This document shows, piece after piece, positions 26,201 through 50,332 of a stretch of 64,000 nucleotides of DNA (its first letter is position 1; each line of letters opens with the position of its first letter). The translations under genes and the position numbers were made by a program. The DNA is taken from NCBI GenBank assembly GCA_012861695.1, contig JAAOOA010000049.1, forward strand, positions 682,001-746,000, read 5' to 3'. The notes beneath the pieces were generated by a model that saw only the letters and a list, made by a program, of their open reading frames with translations, had not been told where the DNA came from and did not search any database. Origin of the DNA: Trematomus loennbergii. Lineage: Eukaryota; Chordata; Actinopteri; Perciformes; Nototheniidae.

Positions 26201-29200
26201 TCCTTTTGTCTTGGAATGACACAACACAACACACTAAGCCCTTGACAAACAATAACAAATGTGTTGACAAAGAATCAACTTTTTGACAAAACATGTATAC
26301 AGTATACTGCAGCCACCAATTACGTTACAGAAAACCGATCATTCCCATCATTTGGATCAGACCGCCTGGTGGTGTGATTTTTACAAATAAGAGACAGTTC
26401 CCCTAATCTGCCAGCTGATTAAAATTAAGTTGCATTATTTGTGGTGAACAGTGCATAATATCTTGTTTAGGACATGATGAACAGTGTCGTTAGTACTTTA
26501 CCTGGGAATTGTTGGTTTGGACTTGACTAAGGACTTCATAACTTAAAGGGCCCATGTCATGCTTTTCCGGTTATTACCCGTCCCCTTGTGTGTTATGTAG
26601 CTTTCTGCATGTAAACAGTCTGCAAAGTCACAAACCCTCAAAGTACACCCTGTAGCGAGTAAACTCTAACACAGAAAATACCTGTCTATGCTGCCCCAGA
26701 ACGCCTCGTTGGAGATTTCTCTTTGTCCATGTGTTTGACTTCTTGGGTATAGTGACGTAACGTGACCAATCTGCGGAGCCGTTACGTTACGTCCGCGGAG
26801 CCGTTACATTTGGACCAATCCACGGACTTCCTCACACACACACACTCGGCGGACGTTGAGGCTCGCTGCTGCGAGGCTCGCTGCTGCGAGGAGCGGGACA
26901 CTGTGAGCTGGCTCACTGGTGTGGGGTCGGCGAGACAGCGAGACACCACGGAACTCAGCCTGGGCACACACACAAACTCCCAACCAGGCTGCGTGTGTGT
27001 GTGTTTCGGGCTGTGTCTCGCTGTCTCGCAGACGGCCACTGGGCTCACAGGGAGGGGGGGGCAGGAGCTCCAACAAGCCGTTTAGGACAGATGCGGCTTT
27101 CACACCGCCCAGAGCTGCCGCTGCTGCGTCATGACGTCACCGTTTACATCGCTGATTTTCTCCCCAACGGAGCTCACAACAACAACAACGGGGGGGACTG
27201 TGTCGGGTCGATGATCGTGTTGCTTTTAATCATACGAAGCCAGATTAAATTAAATAACGACTTCTCCAACCTTATACTTTTCTCCAGAGTGCCATGGTTC
27301 ATTGTTTATTAATGTGTTTCAGCGGCATTTACCGACCGCTGCAGTGCTGGCTGCTCTTCCACGGAGTTTATTCTCCCGTTAGCTCCGGTTAGCTCACACG
27401 GCTCTAAAGTATTCACTGTCTGACTGTCACACAAGCAGCTGATACATATCCCCAGTTCCCCTTAAGTGAATGTGTGTCAGTCTGAATTGACGCTGTTTGG
27501 CATCACAACGCTGTTATGAAAGTTTCTCTGGTATAACATGGGTGATGTTGCATAGCAACCGAAGCTAAACTGACTACTTGCTAAGCCGTTTTCTACAGGC
27601 ACATTTTACCGGCGTATTTTTCATTATGATTCTACTTGTGATAGTCGGACATGACAACCTGTGCAGCCCATGTATTGATTCCATCCGATAGCTGCTATAA
27701 TAAAAACAAAACGTCTGCCTGCTCTCCACAATGATCAATAACAGCGAACGGATGGTCAAAGTAAGATACAAATAAACAGAATCACACGAAGCCTGGTTAG
27801 TGTTGCCTGACTTTATAAAGTGTTTTTTTTTTTATAAGTGTGTGGTTGCCTTCTAGTCACTTTGCTCAGCGCTACTGCTTGTAGGCAGGCATGACGAGAC
27901 TCTTCAGTCGACCCATGTTCAGGGGAGGTGGGTTTAGTTTCCTGCACGCCTCGACGTAAGAGAGACGTAAGCGACGCCGCCTCTTAGCTCCGAAGCTCTT
28001 GCCTCTAGAACCGCATTCCGGAGCTATGACGCGGCGCCGCTGCGGTGTGAACAGGAAAAAGCGCGGGTGTGAAAGGGGCATTAGAGTGAATGAATACACA
28101 TACTATACAGAGATGCTGTATAAGAAACCAATGTGAGTTTGGAAAATTGCACAATATAAATCTATTTGAGTATATCTCAACAATGGAATTATGATCAGTA
28201 GAAATGGCCATGACATGGGGCCTGATTTGTCTTTGAATTTGTGTTTAATTTGGAACTTGACTTTGACATGTTGCTCTCTACTTGGGACTTTTATTTCTGT
28301 ATTTCATATCCAAGACTTAAACCTACTTTTATGTTGCGATAAACAATACGATATTACTTTAATGGTCAGATCAAGTCTGAGTTTTGACTTGCGTCACAGC
28401 AGGTCCATTTGCAACATTAACAAGGGCAGATATTAAGACACAATACAAGAAAAACAAACACTTACTGAGAGAAACATGCTCAAAGACCCTTGAGGGTGCA
28501 TTTGACCTGGGATTCAGCTCTGTATTTACTGTCAGGCTTGACTGATGCACAAAGGAGAGCTTCAGTCTGACCTTATTAAAACGAAGGACCCTGTATCTTC
28601 GATTAGATGGTAGCAGTTCATATTCACTGTTTAGAACATGGTTTGGGTCGGAGACGATGTTGTTGGACAGCCTCACTACAGGTTATTATGGTATGCTGAT
28701 TCATAAAGACTCTGACAGGGTTGACCAACATCTTTGAGCAGATTTTCAGCTGTTGGAGCAGTTTTGATTTTAAAGCAGTTGATAGACATAAAGAACAATA
28801 TTAGAATTTGTCTATTCGCCCCCAAAAGACCTGAGGCGGCGGAGAAAATAAATTCTTTGTTTTGTCCTTTTGCACAGATAATCAATCTGGTCATTTCATG
28901 ACAGCAGATGGTCAATCATTACACCCAAGTATTTGTATGAAAGTATCTGCTTGACTTTCTCAGTATGGATTACAATGGAACCTTGATATGGAACATCCGT
29001 CCCAACACGATTTTAAAGACAACTGCTCAATGTATTCATGTTACCTTCAATAGCCATGGAACAAGGCTCAACAAAAGCATATATAGACAAACCTTAAAGG
29101 CAGAATGACTGGGACTTGTGGGTTTGTCAACGATGACCAACAAACTATTTTTACTATTTTTTATTTGAACAGTAACAGTCTTTAGAAGACGGATAACACA

Positions 29201-32200
29201 AAAACCTTTTCCCTTCATACTCCTCACCATCCACTTCTAACATTCAACCAAACACAGTCAGAGGTTGTAATGATGCGGGTGGAGCTGCAGGAGGCTACCT
29301 CTGGAAGATCTGCACTCGTGATAAATGAAGGTGTGTGTTTGCTGCCTTTGTTGCTATTGTTGGCGTAATTACCTATAATTGCCCTGTTCCATATTCATCA
29401 GGAGATAAAACAAGTTATTCGGGGGAGAATTGCGTCTGGCTTATTGAAGGGTTTTGAAGCAGCTGGGGCTGCATGGGAGGGGTGGGTAGGGTGTGTGTGT
29501 GTGTGTGTGTGGGGGGGGGGGTGCTGTTAATACAGTACAGGACCATAAGCTCATCTTTAACCGGAAATGGAAAGAAAATATAAGCCCGATGGGTTCTTCT
29601 TCTTTTTCCACTACACAGAAAACTATAGCATGATGGCTGATCCCTGAAAAGGCTCTAACACGTGTCAATCGGGGGGGGGACGCCAATTATTGTTGAAGGG
29701 TCTGTATGGTTAGGACAAAGTGAGGCTGAAACTCAATAAGGACATTTGTGTATGATTCATTCCGAACATAACATTTCATTTGACTGTTTCTTTAAGGATT
29801 TTTTGAATGCAGAGCTTTCACTTATAATGGTATATTTTTCCAATGCTGTATTATCACTTTTACATATCTAACAACAGTGTTACCTCCATGACAGAGAAAG
29901 ATTTTGATTCAACTTTGTATTTGTAGCATGTGGTTTCGGTTTTACTGAGAGGTGTTTGTGTTATAAAGCCTATGATTTATTGCAGGACTGTTGCGGTAGA
30001 CTATATTATTTGTATCGCAGGCTGTTCAAATATATACTGTTCTGTCCAGCAGACTGATGGAGTCACCTCTCTCCATTTTGGTCCAGGTGACTATTTTTTT
30101 CTCGGACATCGTGGGCTTCACCTCCATCTCTGCGTCCTGCGCTCCTCTGCAGGTGGTGGAGATGCTCAACAACCTCTACATGTGCTTCGACACGCGCATC
30201 GACTCCTACAACGTCTACAAGGTACAATGAAATGTTGTTGGCCTTATGATGCTTTTATTGGGTTTTCCCATTCCTATAGTGTGATCTGCAGGTTTTTAGG
30301 GTTAGAAAGAGGAAAATCCCTGTTTAAAAAAAATAAACCTGTGTATCTGTGGACTTGTGCAACTGATATCTGACATTTGTCTCCACTCAGACAACAATAC
30401 AAACCCATTCTACCACTTACCGGACCAACTTGCTGTGCTGTTTATGTTCTTTGCTTTAAATGTTTAAACTGGAAGCACATGAAAGCTAGTATAAACATCA
30501 TAACGTACAGGTGGAGACCATTGGGGATGCGTACATGGTGGTGAGCGGTCTGCCGGAGAGGAACGGGGACAGACACGCTGATGAGATCGCCAAGATGGCG
30601 CTGGACCTGGTGGCCGCCGTCAGGCAGGTCTCCATCCCTCACATGCCCAACGAGAGGCTGCAGCTGAGAGCCGGCATCCACACAGGTGAGGGAGCTCTGA
30701 GGAGAACTGTCAGAACCACAGGGTCGTTTCTGATCCGCCTTGTGGGGAGTGCACCAGGTCCCTTAGGGCATTACAATTACAAGGTTTCCATCAGTTAGGG
30801 TTGAGCGTCCTGCACAGAGTGAAGCAGCTGTCTCCTGGCTCTGCAGGTCCCTGCGTGGCGGGGATCGTGGGCTACAAGATGCCCAGATACTGTCTGTTTG
30901 GAGATACCGTCAACACGGCGTCCAGGATGGAGTCCACCAGCCTGCGTACGTGTCCCTTCACACACAGAACACAAACACACACGTCTGAAACACAGTGGTC
31001 TCACAAAACAGTTGCTCTGTGAACTTCAAGTCCTGCTGGAGCTTCACCTCTGATGGTTATTTTAGTGCTGGCATTCAAAAAAGATCAGACAACAGTACAT
31101 TTCTACAATTGTACTACACAAGTCACTAGATATCAGACTTTTTGTAAAATAGTGATAGTGCTGGCAAACATGGCTTGTTTGACTTTGGCCACACATCAGT
31201 TGTGTTTCAAAGTGTGTGTTGTTTGTGTGTCAGCTCAGAAAATCCACGCCAGCTCAGAAACCTACCTGGCTCTGATCAAAGACAACGCGTACGAGCTGCA
31301 GCTGAGAGGAGAGATCGAGGTGAAGGTAAAAGATCCCAGCCGTGGTTAAATGGTCAAAGATATTAACTTGATTTCTAATTATCAGGGTCATTTTTTCATT
31401 CCATATATGTCATTTAACAGTCTTCCATTCTGAAAACGCTATTATCTTTTACGAGTTGCTGTATTTTATAATTGCTATTCTTTTTACAAGGAATGGGGAA
31501 TAATCTTTCTTTTTGATTTCCTGATGTTTCTCCAAATAATATGTTTTATTTAGAGAAATACCAAAACTTGTTGATATTTCTCTTAAAGCGTTTTCCCTAA
31601 GAGTTCTCACTAACAGACACATGGGCAGCCACATTTGAGTTGTGTCCCTCCTCCTGCAGGGTAAAGGCAAGATGAACACCTACTGGCTGGTGGGCCATAA
31701 GAACTACAGCGTGCAGAACGACAGTCTGGTGTGCCACTGGAACCCCGGCATGGCCCGCAAGAAGAAGGCGGCGGCCGGCAGCCACGCCTCTGTGGGCGAC
31801 GTGAGTTTACCCTGAGTGGGGGGGGTCTGATCCCTCCAGTATTTGACACGTATGGCCTTTGTTACTTTTCTGTTCTTCAGTTATACTCTGTTTGCTCAGT
31901 CGGATGTAAAATAGCTAGTCTTTCTCAGCACAACTATATTGCAACACACCTATTGCTAAAATAAGCTAGTTTGAACAATTTAGACGCAGAATACATTCGT
32001 CATAGATCAAATCATCTTTAACCTACTTTTCCTCAGCCTCTCGGCTGACTAGCTCCGCCCAGTGACACTCTGCAGGACTTTGTCTGTCTTACTCTTTTTA
32101 ATTTACCAGCAGCAATATGTTTATTAGTGCAGCTAATGGAAACTTGTAGAACATTGATGTTATCTTGTCATTAACCTCCCTCTGTGCCAGTCCTCAGTGA

Positions 32201-32385
32201 CGGTGCAGAGCCTCGGTGCCACCACCCCCGTCTCCATCCCCCCCTCAGTGTTGGAGCAGCCCCCCCCAGCCCTGAGCGTGGCGGCTCAGATGGAGCCTGA
32301 CGGAGGAAGCAGCGGGACCCTGGGCTCCATGATGGGGGGGCTGCAGAGCCCCCTGCCCAGCCAGCGCCGGGCAGAGCTCTGCTGA
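23243..32385 (+). CDS. Two-pass membrane guanylyl cyclase with NIT-like ectodomain
   Basis: Eight exons (23243-23484, 24304-25435, 30087-30221, 30511-30685, 30847-30945, 31234-31325, 31660-31800, 32191-32385) give an unbroken 736-residue protein. A basic N-terminal tail leads to membrane segment 1 (about 97-113). The ectodomain (about 115-380) has [13 protein letters not shown] at 148-160, resembling the LQxERG motif of NIT nitrate/nitrite sensors, and N-glycosylation sites at 161, 214, 220, 225 and 318. Membrane segment 2 is about 383-402. A coiled-coil linker follows, ending in [14 protein letters not shown]. The catalytic domain starts near 459 with metal aspartates D465 and D509, guanine-selecting E505 and C577 (adenylyl cyclases have Lys and Asp), and N584 and R588. 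One chain holds every active-site residue, as in homodimeric membrane cyclases, so it should make cGMP from GTP. The Pro/Ser-rich tail has no domain. There is no kinase-homology domain, unlike GC-A to GC-G. I know of no mammalian orthologue; NIT-GCs are known from invertebrates. Confidence 0.9.
26547..26760. mobile_element. Left end of a TTAA-flanked element
   Basis: TTAA at 26543-26546 is followed by AGGGCCCATGTCATGC, resembling the terminal repeat AGGGGACCTATCATG of the element at 42229-42720. The text ctgcatgtaaacagtctgcaaag resembles the repeat at 37390. The right end was not located, so only the recognisable left part is given. Confidence 0.45.
28480..28990 (-). mobile_element. Non-LTR retrotransposon (LINE) C-terminal relic
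   Basis: The minus strand encodes, in shifting frames, [30 protein letters not shown] and [17 protein letters not shown], in the order seen at the end of fish LINE reverse transcriptase proteins. A stop interrupts the first block and frames change between blocks, so the copy is dead. It lies antisense within the cyclase intron. Confidence 0.75.
29488..29521. repeat. (GT)n followed by poly-G
   Basis: About ten GT units run directly into ten Gs, within the long cyclase intron. Confidence 0.85.
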
Positions 32386-32515
32386 GTCAGAAAGACCCTC
32401 CTGATCTCAAAGCTGACACTTTAGTGTTTGGGATGAGTATGATGATGTAAAGCATGTGTGTGTTATGATGCTTTATTGGAATGTGTGGACTGAACATGTG
32501 TACCACAAACTGTCC

Positions 32516-32521
32516 AATAAA
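32516..32521 (+). terminator. Poly(A) signal of the cyclase gene
   Basis: AATAAA lies 131 bases after the cyclase stop codon, at a usual distance for a short 3' UTR. It is the first canonical signal after the stop. Confidence 0.7.
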
Positions 32522-35321
32522 GCTACTACAAACATCCTGCAGTTAGTTACTGTCATTTGTAGGTGTTATGTCATTTACAAGAACTATTTGTATTTGGCTA
32601 GTTTAATGTTTACACATTAGCAGTAGTGCTACGTTGAGTTAAGTTATACTGTTTAATTCATTTTAATTGTCTGTTTGTGTATTTCTTATGTATTCTTTCA
32701 CTTATTCAGCGGTTGGAGTAATTCATTATATTTTAAACATCAATTAATGGCTCTTTGATTTTACTTTTGTTTTCCTTTGAACGTACACAAGCAATGTTGC
32801 AATGTCTGTTTGCTAACATGGTGCAGCCCTAATGTGTGCATTAGCAGGATTGTAGCAGTGAAAGCATTGCTCTGTTCAATTCAATGTGAATAAAATAAAA
32901 ATGTCTTGTCACTTACACCAGTGAATAATCATGATAAATAATGGTGCTCTCAATATTATCAAAAATTATCGTGATGATCATTTTTGGCAGGATAATGTGT
33001 ACATTTCTTTAGCAAGATTGCAAGGAAAGGTCATTTTGAAAAGTAATGGAAAGGGTTTGATATCTGAAAGGTGTGTATATGCAATGTTGTAAGATTGAAG
33101 TGAAGATGAATGAATTGAATGTAACTATTAAAAAGACTGTTCATTTCATATAACCCTGACCTCCCGTCATCTACACGTTTCTAAGGAGGACACGACACAG
33201 TAAGTGCAGAGCAATTCATTGTCAAATAGCAGAAAACAATACAACAGCCACGCGCTAAAAAGTGGTTTAAATAATGTTCACCCAGCTTCCCATAATCCCT
33301 CACTTCAGCCTCTCAGATCACATGACATGAGCAGAGCATACACACATTGGCGCATCACTTGTAGAAAAACACACACACCAATCCAACATTATTTTACCGA
33401 TCACATCCTCACCCACACACACACACACAGCGTGACATCAGTCATCCCATGTGCTCTATTGCTTTAAGAGGACCCATCTGCTGCTGTGAGACATGCAGAG
33501 CAGGTACAAATAGTGACCCCCCCCCCCCCGCCATAGAAAAAAGCCCATTGCATGCTTTTCTAAAATGCGCTTCCATGTGCTTTGTCTACACACTATCTGA
33601 ATACATGTGTCATAACAGACTAAAAGGAAACACCTCAGACTAAACTGTGAAATATGGAAGTCCATTCCTGCCAGTGAAAGTCCCGATCATAAAACACCAA
33701 CTCTTAAAGATCTATTTTAAAAGAGATACTTTCAGTCATTTTAATAAAACAGTAAATCTCTAAATATGGCAATGAAACTCAATATTTGTTAATTTATGAC
33801 TACACTCAAAAAAAGTTGAACTTAATTAAAGTAATTAAATAAGTAATTGTATTAGGTTAGTTGGATATTAGGTTGATATTTTTTCTTTCAACCTAATATT
33901 ATTGCTTTCAACTAACATCATACAATTATGTCTAATCTGTTGACAAAATGAATTAAGTCAACCTCTAAATGTTTTGTGTATAGACATATTTATAAATGTT
34001 ACTATAGTCAATGGTTTTACATACAATTTGACTTAAGTAACCTCTTAATAAATCTAAATTCTGAGTCAAGATTAAGATTAAAATAAATATTTGAAGGCAA
34101 ATTTAGCAACCTATATTAACTTACATTTATAAAAAGGCATGTCATAATTTTGACTGAATCTAAAATTAAGATTTTTAAGTCAATAAAAGTAAAAAACAAA
34201 TGTTATCCTCGCTAATTCTCTTTTTTGTTGAAAGTGTTTTTTGTTAACATTCTTGAGTCTCATTTCTGGGTGGTAATGGGCTTCCATATCTCTACCTCAT
34301 GTGCCAGGACACTTATAAAAAAGAAAAGAAATATTGTATGGTCCAGGCTACATTCACACAAACAGCATTGTGGAATTATTGTGGCAAAAAAAAAACATAT
34401 TTTGTCCATAAAAACTTCATTTACATTCATTTGAAATGACAGCATTTTGGATATTGTTGACTGGAAGATGTTTAGCCCTGTGCTTCTATTTAAAAAGTCC
34501 CTGGCCGGCTGCAGCGACTCGGCTGTACACGTGAGCATCATTCTGTATTCTGAGTCACACAGCTGCTACGTCTACAAGAGTTGCATTCGTATCAGTGTGC
34601 GTGGGGTTTTGTTTCATGATGACGGAGGCTTCGTGGCGTTTCAACAGTAAAACGGTGACATCACTCCTCTGTAAAACTCATGTGTGGACTTCTCCAGTCC
34701 AACACACACACATTAATGATCTGTAGGTTCATTAAAGCACTGGAGCTGGATCAAACATCTCGTAAGGTGCTAAAGGTATTCAACATAAGCGGTGAACATG
34801 TAACAAGACTCTTGTGTTTGTTCCACAAAATGCATCACTCGTATATTCACACATTTCAACGAGCAAAATATGCACCTAAAAAAAGTAAAAATACATTTCT
34901 AAGAAGAAGTTAGGTGATAGAGAGATGAAGCAGACACATCATTCAGCTCAGTCTTTGGTTAGGTGAGAAGCCAGCAGCACTTTAGAGAAGCCTCAGAAAC
35001 ATTTGGACAGGATCCCTGAAGAGCACCTGATTCACTTCAAGTGGCGAAGCGTCAACAGAAAAAGGGCCAAGGGGAGAGGGAGTCCTGGTTGGGAAGCCCT
35101 TGGTAGGTCAAACTGCTGGTTTATAGAGGGAATGTGATGGATGCTGGTGACGGCAGGGAGAACATCCACTGCATCCACTGGTGGAGAGAATCGCTGTACG
35201 GCAGTTCAGTCTTCACGCGTGAGCAGGAAGCGGAAGGTACCCTCGGAAGCATCGGAGAAAGTGAAGACCTGCGGAAAGGAAGGCGGCGGCTCCTGCAAAG
35301 CAGCGGATGAAACGGAGCCCC
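32522..35321. other. Intergenic, no gene recognised
   Basis: Space between the convergent cyclase and stk38 genes. It contains short CA tracts near 33413, a ten-base poly-C near 33520 and a diverged relative of the 4732 palindrome at 33795-33970. Small open frames here match nothing I recognise. Confidence 0.5.
33795..33970. repeat. Interspersed repeat related to the 4732 palindrome
   Basis: Shares attattgctttcaacta and tctgttgaca with the hairpin in the KIAA2013 intron, with more divergence between arms. Confidence 0.5.
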
Positions 35322-35327
35322 TTTATT
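35322..35327 (-). terminator. Possible poly(A) signal of stk38
   Basis: On the minus strand AATAAA lies about 140 bases beyond the stk38 stop codon. Other signals further on cannot be excluded. Confidence 0.5.
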
Positions 35328-35467
35328 ATTCGCAGAGTGCTGGGACTCCTCAGTCAGGTAACAGAAAACAGAGTTCTCCCTCCAGGGCTGAAGCTCCTCT
35401 CACAGCAGAGGGGGGGCGACTCTTTCAGGTTCTGTGGTGGTGTGGGTCTGCAGCCTGCTGGAGGCCT

Positions 35468-45934
<10,467 letters not shown>

Positions 45935-47004
45935 GCTTTACCTGGAGAAACACACAGACGATAGGTGAGCGGATAGCATGCGTGCGGTAAATCACAACCC
46001 TGGTCAGACACGCTGTGGAAGCACACATCCAATCAGGAGGTTGCCACACAGCCAGGAAAAAAACACTGCACCACTGAGAGTGAGAAGGAGGGCCTTAAAG
46101 AGCAGCAGGATAGGCTGTCATGCTCAGATGCTAAAACCCTTAGCTGGACGCTCAAAGATTTGAACTATGAAATGACATGACAGTTGGCCCCGAAAAAGAG
46201 GAAGGAAAGCAGCTGCCTCTGCTGTCTGAGAAAAGCAATGTTGATAACATTGTGCCGTTATGAAGAAATAATGAGGAAATCTGACTTGTGCAAGCACTGA
46301 AGGTGGAGTCCCTCGGTGAGATAGCTAGGGTGTGCGGCACAATATGTGTCTAATACTAATGCAGATTAATGGCAGTTAAACAAGCATAATCATGAAAAAT
46401 AATAAGTATCAAGTCACTCGTTTGACAAATGTGTATTTTGCAATAGTGAAATTAATAGAAATGCTAAAAATAACTGCACAATGGGAGCATTTAGACCTGC
46501 AGCCTGTGCAGTTTTCCACATTTGGAGAGTCCCTTGTGAATATGGAGCCAACACATTTGTAACTCAGTAACAGATTGTTGGCTGGCCGAAACATGTAACT
46601 ACTGGAATACTTTTTGAATTGTATTCCTGCTTCAGGCGCCCGGGCAGGGTTGGAAGTCTTCCCAAAATGTAAAAAGGTACACCCTTGTAAGGTTGCTGGC
46701 GTAACTTTATGTAAAAGCGTCAGACCTCCCTGCCTCGCTTCAGTGAGCAGAGGCATTTTGAGGAGGGGAACTCAAAAGGTTGGTACACCCTCATTAGAAT
46801 GGAACAGATTTCATAGTGGTATCTCGCCAAACAGAGAACTTGAAATGCTTGTTCAGATATGATGAGCTGAAAGGCATTAGGTTGTTAATAAAAATGTAAC
46901 TCAATGGAAAGCGTGTTGAAAAACCTGTGTTTTTACTCTCCCTAAATAACCCTTCAGCAAATATTTGTATGAGTTGATCAATAGTCAAATGTATTTGCAG
47001 TGGT

Positions 47005-47595
47005 GTATTGTAGTAAAGGACATTTACTCAAGTATTGTCCTGAAGGACGATTTTGGGGTACTGTTACTTTACTTGTGTATTTTTATTTTATGCTTCTTTA
47101 TACGTCTACTCCACTACAATTTGGAAGCCATATTGTACGCTTTACTACACCACAATTATTTGACAGAATTAGTTTACTAGTTTACAGAGTCACGTTATTG
47201 GCTAAAACAAAATGTAAATAAACGAATAAACATACATATGATATATTTGATTTACAATTTTAAATAACTATATTATAGGTTAAAGATATTCAGCAGCAGT
47301 CTATAAAGTAAATACAAGTGGCTTCACCTTTTACCGGCTGTGATGATCACATTAATATAATATCAATAATCATAATCCATTCATTTAACATATATGATCC
47401 TAAAATTGGATATTAGCAAGATAAGCACTTTTACTTTTGGTACTTTAAGTATATTTTGATGCTAATACGTTTGTACTTTTATTTAAGTAACCTTTATAAT
47501 GCAGGACTTTAACTTGTAACAGACTATTTGTACACTGTAATATTTCTACTTTCACTTAAGTTAAATATCGGAGCACTCCTTATACCACTGTGTAT
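47005..47595. repeat. Teleost 'acttgagtaaa' interspersed repeat
   Basis: Long copy in the first intron of stk38, opening with ggacatttactcaagtattg and closing with tttctactttcacttaagtt, with the typical ctactccactacaattt segment inside. Confidence 0.7.
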
Positions 47596-48490
47596 TTGGG
47601 TTTGGGACAAAACGGTTTAAAAAAAAGCTCACCTGCATTCGGACAATGACAGTAAGTTAAGCTGGTAGAGTTGCCATTTTAATCAGACAGTGAAACGCTA
47701 TTGGAATCGTTATTTATCTAACATTTACTAAATAATAATGGCGATATTACAAAATGTAACGTCAAGTGTAATATCGCCTGAAGTTACATTTGTAATTTAC
47801 ACAGAATGTAAACGTTTGGTGTGTTTCTCTTGTCAAAAACAGACTGCCCTGGCTAGTGTCAACAACACGGAGCTAGCTCCCAAAGTAGTTAGTTTCGGTT
47901 GCAACGTAGCCATACGTGACATAAACTTACTTTACCTTAAGATATAAGATAATATAGAGAAACACTAACTTACCTTAACGTAACTTTGATTCAAATATAG
48001 TTTAGAATATTAGTTTCGATTTTTCTTTAACCCTTAGCCTCATAAACAAATGCTTTACCCTGCTATATTAGTTAGCTTGCTAGTTAGCCATTAAAGTTCC
48101 TGGCTGCGTCAAGTTACGCAGAGAGAGTATCAACTACACCGGATATGCGTTTCAAAATAAAACTGTCATTTATAGAATGACTGTTTCGTTGCATTTTCGT
48201 TATTTTGAGTTTTATTTTGAAAACGTAAACTAGATAATCTATATTTCCTTTTGCATGTACTTTACAACTTGAAGTTGCCCAAAGCGAATAGCTAAGGGAA
48301 AGTTAGCAAGTAAACGTTAGCCACTTCTCTGCTAAAATAGCTTGAGTCCTTTGTTTTTAAACTGAACGCCATATAAAAGAGCAAGTTAGCAGATCATTTA
48401 GTAAGATAATAAACTAAAGAAAACGTTCAACATATTGTCTTCTAGTGCTTTAATCCTGTATGTTTGTATAGTTGGTCTTTGTTCACTTAC

Positions 48491-48565
48491 CTTGGTCGAA
48501 GGTGCGGTATCTGCCGTCTCTTCCTCTGCTCTGCCGAGGGTTGCGTCACCATCAGTTTGAACTCA
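48491..48565 (-). other. stk38: Noncoding first exon of stk38
   Basis: The minus strand reads CGACCAAG then gtaagtgaac, a near-perfect donor, preceded by GC-richer sequence, at the right place for a 5' UTR exon spliced to the acceptor at 45941. The transcription start is not defined; the right-hand limit is approximate. Confidence 0.5.
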
Positions 48566-48867
48566 GTGTGACACCTAGTGGACAATTCTCCTCCTCCTCC
48601 TCCTCCTTCAGGTTCAGCCATGGATGTATAATAAGAACAGCAGCTTGCATTAGTGTTACGCTACTGCCATCTTCAGGAGTTGGTTGACTCCTCAGTGTGC
48701 GGTATGTCCGTTTCCTCATCAGTCCTGTTCTCCTTTTAAACCTAACCTTTTTATTTCTTCCATCATATCATTTCCCTATGATACGTATTTCCTGCGACAC
48801 ATGCCCTAAGATTTGTGGTAACTAACATTTTTCACTCAAAACGGCAGAATTCTTCCCTATAATCAGA

Positions 48868-49285
48868 GGTCCAAGAACTTGCAAGAAGTACACAGATTAT
48901 TTACTTGAGGAAAAGCAGCAATACTACAGTGTAAAAATACTCTTGATACCAGTAAATATCCTGCATTCAAATTTGTACTTAAAAAGTGTCACCATATACT
49001 TCAAGTACCAAAGGTAAAAATACTCAGTAAGATATGATGAGGAACATATAAACACTAGATATTTATTTAAGTTATTTAACAATAATAGTGTATGTAAACG
49101 TAAGTCTCGATGTATATGTTAACCTAAATCAGCAAAGAAACTAGTAACTAGTAACTTAATATTTAAAATAAATGTATTGGAGTCAAGAGTACAACATTTG
49201 CCAACAAAATGTAGTGGAGTAAAGGAATACAGTAGTAGCATTTAAAAATACTTTATTACTTTAGTTAATGTAGGTTACAATACAA
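48868..49285. repeat. Teleost 'acttgagtaaa' interspersed repeat
   Basis: Between stk38 and dennd2d. Starts gtccaagaacttgcaagaag and ends aatactttattactttagtt. Repeat ends are diverged. No gene was seen between 48600 and 50332. Confidence 0.55.
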
Positions 49286-50332
49286 CACTGCCTATGTGAA
49301 TGTGAAGATTACTCCCAGTCATGATAACCTCCACTTATTTATTCCCTCCTTCATTTCTCCCAAAACCAACTGTGCAGCAAATATGACAAGTGTTTGTTTT
49401 TTAAGAAAATGTTGAAGCATCATAGGTAATAACTGTTCTAATTCATCACAAAATATATTCCATGTTTTATGATATATTTGTTTTTAATAGTTTACTGTAC
49501 AAAATCTATAGGACAAAAATACAGTGTACATAACCCTATAGCACCAACGCAGGATGCTACATGGGCCAAACTGCAGGCTATGGCAACAGGCGTAGCAGTT
49601 GTATGATAATAATGATAATAATAATAACATAAAAGTATTAATGATAAATGACACACATTTATAAAGCAACTTTCAAAGACAAAGCTTACAAAGAGCTTCT
49701 GTTTTGTCTTGTTTCTCTTGGAAAATGTTTCTGAAATATTCTTCAATCAGTAACTTATTAAATTTATTGAGGGAGGCCCCGGTTATTATTAAGAATGAGA
49801 AACTAAGCCTGCATAGAGACACCTTAATAACTACATTTTGTCCTTGATTGTTTGTATTGTATTTTGTCATACATACCCAATTAAAATTCATAGATTATAG
49901 ACACTGTTTATATATGTTTAGTAAGAGAACTGGAATGGACTGCTCTGATCAATTTCTGCATTTTTGCTCATAGAAAGTAAGGATGTTTAATTATGTGTCA
50001 GTCAGAAAGAAAGAAGTGTTCAACAAACACAACCTTCTTCTAGTCATTGAGGCCAAAAATTGAGACTGTAGATGCATGGACTTAAAAAACTAGTCTTTAT
50101 TTGGAATGATTTCCTGCTGATCAGCGTCGGACTGCGGCCACAGGCTGAGAACACGAGGAACTGCAGTCTCTCATTCTGCCAGTGTTTCACAGATAGCAGC
50201 AACATAGCCATACAGTAATTCACACATTGTTTAAAACCACACTGACACAGGACATAAAACACACAGTGCAACTTTCACATCTGACATTTCCTATCAACTC
50301 CCCTATGTACACCCGGCCCCCCCCGCCCAGAG

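Larger units (their letters stand above)
25436..30086 (+). other. Long intron of the cyclase gene
   Basis: This 4.65-kb intron separates the ectodomain exon from the catalytic exons. It holds a TTAA-flanked transposon end at 26543, a GC-rich block at 26760-27180, a decayed LINE at 28480-28990 and a (GT)n-poly-G tract at 29490-29521. No coding exon that would fit the reading frame was seen inside it. Confidence 0.6.

Noticed and set aside
26762..27312. Several overlapping frames in a GC-rich block of the cyclase intron
   Set aside because: Open in many frames on both strands, no family resemblance, and no exon boundaries that fit the cyclase reading frame.
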